From Bacteroidales bacterium (GTDB taxonomy: Bacteria > Bacteroidota > Bacteroidia > Bacteroidales > ML635J-15): a stretch of 42,412 nucleotides of DNA. Within the stretch, counting starts at the first letter, position 1. Each line of letters opens with the position of its first letter. Positions 16,990 to 24,816 of the stretch are shown here, piece by piece. The notes under the pieces are model-generated. The model was not told the origin of the DNA. It did not search any database and worked only from the letters and a program-made list of their open reading frames with translations. Made by a program: the position numbers and the translations under genes. Location of the stretch: NCBI GenBank assembly GCA_031275085.1, contig JAISPG010000058.1, positions 1 to 42,412 on the forward strand, given 5' to 3'.

Positions 16990-17124
16990 ATTATTTTTAT
17001 ATTAAACTTTATTTTTAAATATTATAAACATGTTTTTTAAATCTATCTACTAAAAATTTATCCAAACAAAACAGGGTTTTAGATTATCTGCAAAAATTCT
17101 CTGGTATTTTTTACAAAAAAATAA

Positions 17125-17132
17125 TAAATTTG
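17125..17132 (+). promoter_or_regulatory. -7 box of the metallo-hydrolase gene; supports its TTG start
   Basis: TAAATTTG lies 16 bases before the TTG at 17149. Its first three bases (TAA, 17125-17127) are also the in-frame stop that excludes any start further upstream. The predicted leader is about 10 bases. Confidence 0.45.
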
Positions 17133-17148
17133 TAATAAAAGAACAAAA

Positions 17149-17907
17149 TTGGAAGTTATAATATTAGGAACAGGGACATCACAAGGGATTCCGCAAATCG
17201 GATGTGATTGCAAAGTTTGTCGTTCATCAAATGAAAAAGATAAACGTTCCAGGGCTTCGTTATTTTTAAAAATCGATGATAAAAATATCCTGATTGATGC
17301 CGGTCCCGATTTCAGACAACAAATGCTTCGCGAAAATATTAATAAAATAGATGCTATATTATTTACTCATGAACATCGTGACCATATAGGCGGACTTGAC
17401 GATGTACGTTCTTTCAATTTTATGACGAAAAAGCCTATGGATATTTATGCGGAAAAAAGGGTACAAGAGGCTTTAAGAAACAATTTTACATATATTTTTA
17501 CAGCAAATTATCCTGGAATTCCAAGACTTAATTTAAATACTATTAATGAAGAAATATTTTTTATTGACAATATAAAAGTTCAGCCTATAAGAGTAATGCA
17601 TTATAATCTGCCTATTCTCGGGTTCAGGATAGGAGAATTAACATACATAACCGATGCAAATTATATATCCGAAGAAGAAAAAACAAAGATTTTCGGAAGT
17701 AAGATCCTGATAATAAACGCCTTGCGTAAAGAAAAACATATTTCTCATTTTTCGCTGGAAGAAACCGTCGAAATTATCACTCAATGCTGCCCGCGTAAAG
17801 CCTACCTGACTCATTTAAGTCATCATATGGGATTACATGATGAAGTTAATACTCAATTACCGGAAAATGTTGAAATTGCTTATGACAGATTAAAGATTGT
17901 CATTTAA
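17149..17907 (+). CDS. Metallo-beta-lactamase-fold hydrolase, PhnP-like
   Basis: 252 residues. It starts at TTG (17149); no ATG exists between this and an in-frame stop at 17125, and the conserved strand E-V-I-I-L-G-T-G-T-S-Q-G starts at residue 2. A C-x-C-x-x-C set (Cys19, Cys21, Cys24) matches the structural zinc site of PhnP-type enzymes, and T-H-E-H-R-D-H (His74, His76, Asp78, His79) is the catalytic di-metal motif; Asp193 and a late H-L-S-H-H-M-G-L-H complete the sites. PhnP cleaves cyclic ribose phosphates; the Bacteroidota relatives are usually annotated only as MBL-fold hydrolases, so substrate is open (cyclic phosphodiester or lipoate-linked chemistry). It faces away from the RsmI-like operon and ends at a hairpin shared with the convergent Cys-rich gene. 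Confidence 0.85.
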   Translation: MEVIILGTGTSQGIPQIGCDCKVCRSSNEKDKRSRASLFLKIDDKNILIDAGPDFRQQMLRENINKIDAILFTHEHRDHIGGLDDVRSFNFMTKKPMDIYAEKRVQEALRNNFTYIFTANYPGIPRLNLNTINEEIFFIDNIKVQPIRVMHYNLPILGFRIGELTYITDANYISEEEKTKIFGSKILIINALRKEKHISHFSLEETVEIITQCCPRKAYLTHLSHHMGLHDEVNTQLPENVEIAYDRLKIVI

Positions 17908-17912
17908 TAAAA

Positions 17913-17938
17913 AATGAGGTAACAAAAGTCACCTCATT
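17913..17938. terminator. Hairpin between convergent genes
   Basis: AATGAGGT (17913-17920) pairs with ACCTCATT (17931-17938) around a 10-base loop; A-rich on the left and a T run (17943-17948) on the right suit termination on both strands. Confidence 0.6.
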
Positions 17939-17963
17939 CCTATTTTTTCAAACTAAAAAAATA

Positions 17964-18491
17964 TTATTCTTTATGTCCTTTGCAGCCTTCGCCTTCTTTG
18001 TGACCTTTGCAACCTTCACCGTCTTTATGGCCTTTGCAACCTTCGCCGTCTTTATGACATTTAGGAGCGAATTCGTCAAGAAGAACTTTTTTCTCATCAA
18101 TGGTAAGATTGTCCCAATTATCCATTTTAGCTTTTAATTCAGCACATTTTTCTGCTTTTTTAGGACATTCTTCTTTTCCTTCTTTTCCTTCACATTTTTC
18201 TGCTTTTTCAGCCATCATTTTGTCAATACAAGCTTTTCTGTTCTCAACTAACTCTGCTTTTTTCTCGTCAGTTTGAGAATCCCAGTTGTTCCAGGCTTCC
18301 ATTTCTGCTTTTTGTTCTTCTGTCAATTCTTTACAGCATTTTTTTTCACCGTCCTTACAACATTTTTTTTCTTCTTGTTCACATTTTTGTGTTTCTTCTG
18401 TCGTTTCTTTTGCTTTTTGATTATTGTTACAAGCAACAAATAAGAAAATCGGAAGTAATAAATAAATTAGTTTTTTCATCATTTTTAACAT
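17964..18491 (-). CDS. Cys/Lys/Glu-rich lipoprotein with duplicated helical unit and C-terminal Cys-His repeats
   Basis: A 175-residue lipoprotein (lipobox F-V-A-C, Cys21; start at Met1 or Met5). Fourteen Cys in all. After C-C-K-D-G-E-K-K-C-C-K come two similar helical units: about 62-90 (A-E-M-E-A-W-N-N-W-D, then D-E-K-K-A-E-L and Cys88) and about 117-145 (A-E-L-K-A-K-M-D-N-W-D, then D-E-K-K-V-L-L and Cys145). The tail is three copies of H-K-D/E-G-E-G-C-K-G (146-172). Cys and His spacing suggests metal or thiol chemistry at the cell surface or periplasm, but I recognise no family and assign no function. It is the last gene of the serpin operon, 14 bases after the 138-residue gene. Confidence 0.7.
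   Translation of the reverse strand: MLKMMKKLIYLLLPIFLFVACNNNQKAKETTEETQKCEQEEKKCCKDGEKKCCKELTEEQKAEMEAWNNWDSQTDEKKAELVENRKACIDKMMAEKAEKCEGKEGKEECPKKAEKCAELKAKMDNWDNLTIDEKKVLLDEFAPKCHKDGEGCKGHKDGEGCKGHKEGEGCKGHKE
17976..18056 (-). repeat. Three tandem 27-base repeats coding H-K-(D/E)-G-E-G-C-K-G
   Basis: Three in-frame copies of a 27-base unit with a few synonymous or D/E changes at the 3' end of the Cys-rich lipoprotein gene. Copy number is likely to vary between strains. Confidence 0.85.
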
Positions 18492-18505
18492 TTTTAATTA
18501 AATTA

Positions 18506-18922
18506 TTATTGATTTCTACCTCTACATGTTTCGATTTGTTCTATTTCAAATTTTATTAATTCAAGGTCTGCTTTACCCGAAGAAAACAATTCTTTATCAG
18601 AAGAGTTAAGTTCAAATGCCAAACCTGAAGATTTTCCTTTTTTTACATATTTTTTTGGAATACAAACCTCTAATTCTCCACTCTGGTATTTTGTTGTAAA
18701 ACCAGTACTATATTCCAGATTGAGCTTCAGATTAACATCGTATTCGTTGTTATTTTTTAGTCTTAAACATAATTGGACAGGGCTTTCTTTTTTAGATTGT
18801 ACAATTTTATATTTTACATCAATACCATCCTGCGATGATAATTGATATTTGTAACCAATCTGTGCAAAAACCCCATTAAAAGATAACAGTATTAATATTA
18901 TCAAAAGCCCATTTCGAATCAT
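18506..18922 (-). CDS. Small secreted protein, unknown function
   Basis: 138 residues with a signal peptide (M-I-R-N-G-L-L-I-I-L-I-L-L-S-F, cut probably after V-F-A-Q). The mature part is beta-rich (Y-K-Y-Q-L, V-K-Y-K-I-V, V-Q-L-C-L-R-L-K-N-N, L-K-L-N-L-E-Y) and has three Cys. It may be a small immunoglobulin-like or beta-sandwich domain; no family motif is seen. It sits 12 bases after the serpin and 14 before the Cys-rich lipoprotein, so it is probably co-expressed with both. Confidence 0.65.
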   Translation of the reverse strand: MIRNGLLIILILLSFNGVFAQIGYKYQLSSQDGIDVKYKIVQSKKESPVQLCLRLKNNNEYDVNLKLNLEYSTGFTTKYQSGELEVCIPKKYVKKGKSSGLAFELNSSDKELFSSGKADLELIKFEIEQIETCRGRNQ

Positions 18923-18934
18923 TCTTCAAAAGTA

Positions 18935-20116
18935 TTAAGGTTTTACATATTTTCCAACAAACAATACAGAATTTTTTGATTTTTCCTTTATTATAAAAAT
19001 AAATGGTTTATTAAACGATACATGTATCACTTGTGGCACAGACTTTTCTTTTATTACTACAGCTGTTGCCGCAGAGGCTTCCGTACCTTTTTCATCAACT
19101 TCTATAAAAGATTGGTGCATGACTTCGTCAATAAAAAGGTCTTTTCTACCTGTCATTTTACTGAAATTTGCATTTGCACTAAATGCGTCATTTATTCCCA
19201 CCTGCATTAACGGTTCTTTAAGATCATATTTTCCTGAGATTGTGAATTTAGGAAAATATAAATCAATATTCCTAACTTTTGTAGCTTGTTTTTCGACGAT
19301 ACTGAAGTCGTCATACGAAAATGATGTACAAAATTCATTAAAATCCTTTATTCCTCCCGGCTGTATAACATACATAGATATAGAATCATTTTCATAAGGT
19401 AATTCTATCATCCGGATATTTTCATCTTCATAATAATTGAATTTTTCGCGCACATTCATAAAGTCCGTAACATATTGAATATCACTCAATCCATAAAATA
19501 TCATCTGTTGTGTCTTCTTTTCGGAAAAGCTATATTTCCAGTTATTTTTAAAATATATAGCATTAAGAAGTACTAGTCTTGTCCTATCATCCAATGATTC
19601 TTTGCCCAATAATTCCTCTATTTTGTTTCCTGTGTTTTCAGCAATCCACTTATTTATATTTTTACGGGCATCTTCACGTTCTTTTTCATCCCTGAAATTT
19701 GTTTTTATCATTTTTGCATCATAGCCGTCCAGTAATTCAAGATATGGTTTCTTAAAATTATATTTATCCTGTATAACTGCCGCATTAGATATATTGAATG
19801 AATGTGCATACTGCAACTTATAATAGTTTAAAAGATTTTTGAAATCATTATGGGTATTTTTAGGAGAACCTGTAAAATATAATACATCTTTTATTTCTTT
19901 TGCAGTATTTCCTGCAGCACCGTAATAAGCCATCGACAAGGCTGTTGATACACTCAGCGGACTTAAGAATACATTACCTGAATCTGTACTTTTTGATATT
20001 TCTTTAAAAACATCAAATGTAAATTTGTTATTACTTTCAATCAGTTTTTCCAATGATTGGGAATTCAATGATATTGTGATAAGCATTCCCAACAAAAGTA
20101 TCATAATATTTTTCAT
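18935..20116 (-). CDS. Serpin (serine protease inhibitor), inhibitory type, P1 Lys
   Basis: 393 residues with a signal peptide (M-K-N-I-M-I-L-L-L-G-M-L, cut probably after L-N-S-Q), so exported. Serpin landmarks: N-V-F-L-S-P-L-S-V at 48-56, A-L-S-M-A-Y-Y-G-A at 59-67, N-K-I-E-E-L-L at 164-170, L-V-L-L-N-A-I-Y-F-K-N-N-W at 181-193, F-I-E-V-D-E-K-G-T-E-A at 337-347. The hinge G-T-E-A-S-A-A-T-A (344-352) has the small residues needed for loop insertion, so it should be inhibitory. Counting 15 residues from the P15 Gly puts P1 at Lys358 and P1' at Ser359, which suggests trypsin-like targets. C-terminal landmark F-N-K-P-F at 368-372. Serpins are patchy in bacteria; in gut or host-linked species they block host or competitor proteases. 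It heads a three-gene operon. Confidence 0.92.
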   Translation of the reverse strand: MKNIMILLLGMLITISLNSQSLEKLIESNNKFTFDVFKEISKSTDSGNVFLSPLSVSTALSMAYYGAAGNTAKEIKDVLYFTGSPKNTHNDFKNLLNYYKLQYAHSFNISNAAVIQDKYNFKKPYLELLDGYDAKMIKTNFRDEKEREDARKNINKWIAENTGNKIEELLGKESLDDRTRLVLLNAIYFKNNWKYSFSEKKTQQMIFYGLSDIQYVTDFMNVREKFNYYEDENIRMIELPYENDSISMYVIQPGGIKDFNEFCTSFSYDDFSIVEKQATKVRNIDLYFPKFTISGKYDLKEPLMQVGINDAFSANANFSKMTGRKDLFIDEVMHQSFIEVDEKGTEASAATAVVIKEKSVPQVIHVSFNKPFIFIIKEKSKNSVLFVGKYVKP

Positions 20117-20120
20117 GATA

Positions 20121-20128
20121 CAAAAATA
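20121..20128 (-). promoter_or_regulatory. -7 box directly before the serpin gene
   Basis: Minus-strand TATTTTTG ends five bases before the serpin ATG, so transcription from it would start at the ATG itself. Either the mRNA is leaderless or Met5 (20102-20104) is the real start; the signal peptide works with both. Confidence 0.35.
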
Positions 20129-20132
20129 ATTG

Positions 20133-20167
20133 AAAAAACCGAAAATAAATGTTTTTATTTCCGGTTT
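20133..20167 (-). terminator. Terminator downstream of pyrBI
   Basis: Hairpin arms 20136-20149 and 20154-20167 (one A/C mismatch). On the minus strand it is followed by a T run (complement of 20133-20138), fitting intrinsic termination of leftward transcripts from pyrBI just before the serpin promoter. Confidence 0.6.
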
Positions 20168-20471
20168 AACTTATATTTAATAACGAAGTCTTTAGACTTT
20201 TTTATTTAAAAATATATTTGCCTTAAAATTGGGCAGGATCATACTTTTTTCCTAGCGGCGAAAAAAGTATGCAAAAACGCCTTTTGCGGCTACGTTTACT
20301 TCGCTAAAAATATTATTGTTTTCCTACAATTTAGGTGTGTCCTCCCTTTGGTCGTCCTACTAAATTGCTTTACGGAAAACAATAATATTTTTTTACGCTC
20401 ACCAAACCAATGTCGCCCGCAACAACGAACGTTAATGGCAACTTTTTAAAAGTTTAAATGGGTTCAATAAT
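20168..20471. other. Intergenic stretch between pyrI and serpin, mostly an inverted-repeat element
   Basis: No gene. It contains the repeat element described separately (about 20230-20430), which is visibly richer in G and C than the flanks, plus short AT-rich edges. Confidence 0.6.
20230..20430. repeat. Inverted-repeat element, non-coding, possibly dispersed (REP/MITE-like)
   Basis: Two hairpins. The first pairs CATACTTTTTTC (20240-20251) with GAAAAAAGTATG (20260-20271) around an 8-base loop. The second is large: a perfect 19-base arm at 20306-20324 pairs with 20374-20392, and inside it CAATTTAG (20327-20334) pairs with CTAAATTG (20360-20367). The apex is CT-rich. No ORF, no terminal duplication that I can prove. 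I recall similar sequences as multi-copy intergenic repeats in Bacteroidota, but only one copy is in this window. Confidence 0.6.
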
Positions 20472-20930
20472 TCATCTGATAATTTCTATGTTATCCTGAC
20501 CGGTAATTTTTTCGCAATAGTTACATTTTAATCCTATCTTTCCGTCTTTATTCTGGATTTTAAATTTTGTTGAAACTTTTTCGTGATTTGTTATACATTT
20601 CGGATTGATACATTTTACAAATGTATTTATTGTATCCGGTATTTTTACATGTTTTTTTTCTATTACTTTATACTCATCAATAGTGTTAATAACGGCATGC
20701 GGATCAATAATAGCGATTTTGTTTATATCATCCATTGAAGGGAATCTGTTTTCGATCTTTATTATTGCTTTCTTTCCATGTTTTTTACTTTCCAGATTAT
20801 TACCGATAAAAACTTCTGTATCTATTTTTTCTATACCGATTATAGAAATTATTTTAAAAAGGTTTTTTGCTTGTATATGATCAATTACTGTTCCCTTTTT
20901 TATCGCTTTTACTGTTAATTCATTTTTCAT
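20472..20930 (-). CDS. pyrI: Aspartate carbamoyltransferase regulatory chain
   Basis: The 152-residue allosteric chain that binds nucleotides and contacts the catalytic PyrB trimers. The N-terminal allosteric domain (1-100; D-H-I-Q-A-K-N-L at 17-24 and I-K-I-E-N-R-F-P-S at 57-65) is followed by the zinc domain with Cys107, Cys112, Cys136 and Cys139 (C-x4-C ... C-x2-C), the same four-Cys set as in E. coli PyrI. Length is normal. It follows pyrB by 28 bases, forming a pyrB-pyrI operon. CTP/ATP control of pyrimidine synthesis is expected by family. Confidence 0.95.
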   Translation of the reverse strand: MKNELTVKAIKKGTVIDHIQAKNLFKIISIIGIEKIDTEVFIGNNLESKKHGKKAIIKIENRFPSMDDINKIAIIDPHAVINTIDEYKVIEKKHVKIPDTINTFVKCINPKCITNHEKVSTKFKIQNKDGKIGLKCNYCEKITGQDNIEIIR

Positions 20931-20958
20931 AATATTAAAATCTTTTTTATAAATAAAT

Positions 20959-21867
20959 TTACTTCAGTCCTAAAATCAAAGCCATAATTGCCATACGTGT
21001 ATATACACCGTTTTCTGCCTGTTCAAAATAGTAAGCTTTCGGATTAGCGTCGACATCCGTATCAATTTCGTTCACTCTTGGCAGCGGATGCATAATTCTC
21101 ATAGTAGGCTTTGTATTGTCCAGCATGTCGTTTTTAAGGATATAAGCATTTTTCACTTTTTCATATTCCATAGGATCTGAAAATCTTTCACGTTGTACCC
21201 TTGTCACATAAATAATATCCGCATTGTTTATATTATCATTAAGATCATCATATTCATGATATTTTATTCCTTTTTCGTCAAGGTAATCTTTATACTCCTG
21301 CGGCATTCTTAAAGAAGGAGGAGAAACGAAATTAAAGACAGGATTAAATTCCGACATTGCTGTCATAAGTGAATGTACGGTACGTCCGTATTTTAAGTCA
21401 CCAACCAGAAAAAGATTCAGATTTTCAAGAGTTCCCTGAGTTTTGCGGATAGAATAAAGGTCCAGCAAACATTGTGTAGGATGCTGATTAGAACCGTCGC
21501 CTGCATTTATTATCGGAACATCTGACACTTCGCTCGCAAACCTTGCGCTTCCTTCTATAGGATGACGCATTACTATAAGATCGGCATATTTATTTACTGT
21601 AAGAATAGTATCTTTAAGCGATTCTCCCTTGGAAACACTTGTATTTGAAGCTTCACTAAATCCAATGACTTTTCCCCCGAGCCGCTGGACTGCCGTTTCA
21701 AAACTAAGCCGTGTACGGGTAGATGGTTCAAAAAATAAAGATGCTACAATATGATTTTCCAATAATTTCTGATTAGGATTTTTTTGAAAATCGTCTGCCA
21801 GATCAAGAATTTTAAAATAATCTTCTTTTGTGTAATCATTAATGGAAATAAGACTCTTGTTTTTCAT
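20959..21867 (-). CDS. pyrB: Aspartate carbamoyltransferase catalytic chain
   Basis: Makes N-carbamoyl-L-aspartate from carbamoyl phosphate and aspartate, the committed step of pyrimidine synthesis. 302 residues, normal length. Motifs: the carbamoyl-phosphate loop S-T-R-T-R at 49-53, the 80s loop with S-V-S-K-G-E-S (Lys80) supplied to the neighbouring subunit, H-P-T-Q at 129-132, and H-P-L-P-R at about 263-267. It is upstream of pyrI in a two-gene leftward operon; transcription from the FKBP gene is stopped by the hairpin at 21908-21934. Confidence 0.97.
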   Translation of the reverse strand: MKNKSLISINDYTKEDYFKILDLADDFQKNPNQKLLENHIVASLFFEPSTRTRLSFETAVQRLGGKVIGFSEASNTSVSKGESLKDTILTVNKYADLIVMRHPIEGSARFASEVSDVPIINAGDGSNQHPTQCLLDLYSIRKTQGTLENLNLFLVGDLKYGRTVHSLMTAMSEFNPVFNFVSPPSLRMPQEYKDYLDEKGIKYHEYDDLNDNINNADIIYVTRVQRERFSDPMEYEKVKNAYILKNDMLDNTKPTMRIMHPLPRVNEIDTDVDANPKAYYFEQAENGVYTRMAIMALILGLK

Positions 21868-21907
21868 TTTATATTTTTTTTATTATATCATTTACATTCA
21901 GCCAAAA

Positions 21908-21934
21908 AAAAACCGAAGTTTAACTTCGGTTTTT
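21908..21934 (-). terminator. Intrinsic terminator of the FKBP gene
   Basis: Arms 21908-21919 and 21923-21934 pair perfectly over 12 bases around a 3-base loop. On the minus strand the stem is followed by a T run (complement of the A run at 21904-21912). Confidence 0.85.
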
Positions 21935-21939
21935 AAAAA

Positions 21940-22638
21940 TTATTTTTCAATATCAATTAATTCTACTTCAAAAATTAATGTTTCGAACGGACCTATTATA
22001 GGACCTGAACCTCTTTCGCCATATGCAAGATTATATGGAACATAAAGTTTCCATTTCGATCCTACAGGCATTAATTGTAAAGCTTCTGTCCAGCCTCTAA
22101 TAACACCGTTAAGAGGGAAAGAAATGGGCTGTCCTCTGTCATAAGAACTATCAAAAACGGTGCCATTAAGTAATGTACCTTTATAATGGGTCTTTACCGT
22201 ACTATTTATTGTTGGTTTAGGACCATTTCCTTCAACCAGAATTTCATACTGTAAACCGCTTTCGGTTGTTTTTATTTCGCTGCGTTTTGCATTTTCTGCC
22301 AAAAAAGCTTCTCCTTCCGCAATTTTAGCGGTATGACTAGATTTCTGCAATTCCATAAAGAAATTATTCAATATGTCATCTGTAGCGTTTATATCTAATT
22401 GTGCATTTTTATTTATAGCATCTTTTATACCTGCAAGAATGTATTCCACATTCAAAACAGTATCAAGCCCCTGTTGCCCCAAATTGTGACCGACCTGCAT
22501 ACCTAATGCATAACTTGCTTTTTCAACTTCTGTTGTTAATTCAATTTTTTTATTTTCCACTTTTTTCTGAGATTTACAAGACCATGCTGATAATAATAAC
22601 ACAGAGGTCATGGTTAATAATATAAAAATATTTTTCAT
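21940..22638 (-). CDS. FKBP-type peptidyl-prolyl isomerase lipoprotein (FkpA/Mip-like)
   Basis: 232 residues. Signal peptide with a lipobox ending S-A-W-S-C (Cys21; Trp at -2 is unusual but tolerated in Bacteroidota). Residues about 38-115 form the helical Mip/FkpA-type dimerisation domain (A-S-Y-A-L-G-M-Q-V-G, then helices). The FKBP domain runs from about 120 to the end: G-L-Q-Y-E-I-L-V-E-G, V-K-T-H-Y-K-G, F-D-S-S-Y-D-R-G, V-I-R-G-W-T-E-A-L, Y-G-E-R-G and F-E-V-E-L. It likely helps fold exported proteins in the periplasm. It stands alone with its own terminator. Confidence 0.93.
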   Translation of the reverse strand: MKNIFILLTMTSVLLLSAWSCKSQKKVENKKIELTTEVEKASYALGMQVGHNLGQQGLDTVLNVEYILAGIKDAINKNAQLDINATDDILNNFFMELQKSSHTAKIAEGEAFLAENAKRSEIKTTESGLQYEILVEGNGPKPTINSTVKTHYKGTLLNGTVFDSSYDRGQPISFPLNGVIRGWTEALQLMPVGSKWKLYVPYNLAYGERGSGPIIGPFETLIFEVELIDIEK

Positions 22639-22840
22639 TTTCCTGTTTAATAATTTCTGCGAAATAAATATTTTATTTCTAAAACTCCAATTTATATTTT
22701 ATTTTGTTTTAATTTATTTTTCAACTGTCCCATTAGAAACAAAAACAATACCAAATGTTGGAAACATCAAAATTATAAAGTATTGAACTGTCATTAATAT
22801 CTTATAAATAAATTAATCTGTAACCTAAAAAGTTATTTTT

Positions 22841-24793
22841 TTATTTTTTTACCATTTTTCTATTAATAATATTCCCGTCCTGTGTAATTATTTTAATTAC
22901 ATAAACGCCTGATGCCAGATCTTTAACAAAAATCATATTTTGTTCATTATTTACCTGCTTATGCAATACACCATTTATATCATAAATATTTATCTGTTCT
23001 ATTTCCTCAGGAAATTCAATATATAAAATGTCTGTTACAGGATTAGGATATAACTTTAATTTATTCGCATTTAATGTATTTACCGAATTATAAAAATTCT
23101 GATAAGCTCCCAGATCTACATGTTCGTTAAAAAAACGCGGATTTCCGTCAATATCTGTTGTAATACCGGACAAATCGGGAACTGAAGCTTCATCATAATA
23201 GGTAATACTGCCGGCTTTTAAACAGGGGCTCTCATCCAAAAGACGGTAATTGCCATTGGCTGCATCTAAAAATAAAGGATCGGAATTTAATATTATGCCG
23301 TTACTAATATCTTCTCCGCCTACAAGACTGTATCTATAAACAGGAACACCTCCAACCAAATCTTCATTTTCAATATTATTTATACTTTCATCCAATAGAA
23401 TATTTCCCCAGATAATACTGTTGCGGATTACAGGTGAAGAACTAAAATTATATATGCCGCCGCCTCTATCTGTAGACATATTAGCGCTTACAGTAACATT
23501 AGTTAATACAGGTGAAGATATATTATAGTTGGCTATTCCGCCGCCACCGGGATCTGCCATATTTTCGCTGATTATTACATTAGTCAGGACAGGAGAAGAC
23601 CCATCGTTATAAATTCCGCCGCCACCGCCGGAATCCAATACCATATTACCGGAAATGATCACATTTGTAAGTACAGGAGAAGATTGTTGCTTGTTAAAAA
23701 TACCTCCACCATAGCGATATGCTATATTGTCACTTATAACTACATCTGATAATACAGGAGATGATGAGTGGGCATTGTACATTCCTCCACCGTCGCGAGA
23801 CGATATATTCTCACTTATAGTTACATTTGTCAGTATCGGTGAAGATTCATAGTTATCCATTCCACCACCAGAAAGAATTGCTGTATTTCCGGTAATGGTA
23901 ACATCTGTTAAAACAGGAGAAGAAAATGAATTATACATTCCTCCACCACTTTCATTTGCTGTATTCCCACTTATTGTAACATTATTCAATACCGGAGGAG
24001 GCGAATTCCAACTATAGTTCTTCATACCTCCTCCAGTATATATTGCGGTATTACCCTCAATAGTTATATTTGTTAATGTTAGTGATGATAAACTAATAGC
24101 AATCCCTCCGCCATTCCATGCTATATTACCGCTAATAACCATATTTTTTAGATCAGAAGAAGATTGATAGCAACTTATTCCGCCACCGCCGGTTGAAGAA
24201 TTTCCGCTAATAATTAAATTTGTTAACCCGGGAGAAGAATTTTCAATACATATTCCGCCGCCAATAGTTGTAGATATGCCATTTACATAATTACCACTGA
24301 AATCAGATACATAAGAATTCCCACCTGTAATTGTAAAACCATCCAGACAGGCATTTCCAACATCACCGGCAGAAACAACCACATGGTAACAATTATCAAT
24401 ACTATCTCCTTCAATACCAATATCGCCGCTAAGTGTGGTCAGGTTGCTTTCCCAGTTACGTTGTTCCAATTCCGTTTCTGTACCTGAAAAACCACCATAG
24501 AGCTGTACATCTGATTTTATCAAAAATGTCATATCGCGGTCGGTAGTAGGATTACCATCGTCATCTGCCTCTGCCATTTTCTTTGAAGGCTTATAAGTTC
24601 CTGCTGCCACCCAGATCCGGTCTCCGGCTACAGACGAATCCAAAGCTGCCTGTAAAGTAGCAAAAGCTGTATTCCATGTAGTACCGGTATTGCTGTCGCT
24701 TCCGCCACCGGCATTCACATAACGGGTAGTCTGAGAAAAGGTTGCGATCGTAATGAACAGCATAAAACTTAACAGTAAGACATTCTTTTTCAT
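22841..24793 (-). CDS. T9SS-secreted beta-helix protein, downstream copy of a tandem pair
   Basis: 650 residues: signal peptide (M-K-K-N-V-L-L-L-S-F, cut near T-F-S-Q), an N-terminal cap shared with its neighbour (T-R-Y-V-N-A-G-G-G-S-D-S-N-T-G-T, W-V-A-A-G-T-Y-K-P-S, Y-G-G-F-S-G-T-E), then about eleven coils of roughly 24 residues built on S-S-P-V-L-T-N-V-x-I-S-x-N and G-G-G-(I/M)-x-N turns, a right-handed beta-helix like polymorphic outer-membrane or pectate-lyase-type proteins. The end (L-K-L-Y-P-N-P-V-T-D-I-L at about 575-586, then G-V-Y-V-I-K-I and R-K-M-V-K-K) is a T9SS type A sorting domain. No catalytic residues are evident; surface adhesion or glycan binding is possible. It follows the upstream copy by 23 bases. 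Confidence 0.9.
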   Translation of the reverse strand: MKKNVLLLSFMLFITIATFSQTTRYVNAGGGSDSNTGTTWNTAFATLQAALDSSVAGDRIWVAAGTYKPSKKMAEADDDGNPTTDRDMTFLIKSDVQLYGGFSGTETELEQRNWESNLTTLSGDIGIEGDSIDNCYHVVVSAGDVGNACLDGFTITGGNSYVSDFSGNYVNGISTTIGGGICIENSSPGLTNLIISGNSSTGGGGISCYQSSSDLKNMVISGNIAWNGGGIAISLSSLTLTNITIEGNTAIYTGGGMKNYSWNSPPPVLNNVTISGNTANESGGGMYNSFSSPVLTDVTITGNTAILSGGGMDNYESSPILTNVTISENISSRDGGGMYNAHSSSPVLSDVVISDNIAYRYGGGIFNKQQSSPVLTNVIISGNMVLDSGGGGGIYNDGSSPVLTNVIISENMADPGGGGIANYNISSPVLTNVTVSANMSTDRGGGIYNFSSSPVIRNSIIWGNILLDESINNIENEDLVGGVPVYRYSLVGGEDISNGIILNSDPLFLDAANGNYRLLDESPCLKAGSITYYDEASVPDLSGITTDIDGNPRFFNEHVDLGAYQNFYNSVNTLNANKLKLYPNPVTDILYIEFPEEIEQINIYDINGVLHKQVNNEQNMIFVKDLASGVYVIKIITQDGNIINRKMVKK

Positions 24794-24816
24794 ATATCAA
24801 CTGTTTAAATTGGTTT

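Noticed and set aside
17976..18056. Regular repeats that look array-like
   Set aside because: They are in-frame 27-base coding repeats without spacers, not a CRISPR array.
23400..24250. Evenly spaced repeated DNA in the beta-helix genes
   Set aside because: It is the coil periodicity of the proteins, not a CRISPR or satellite repeat.
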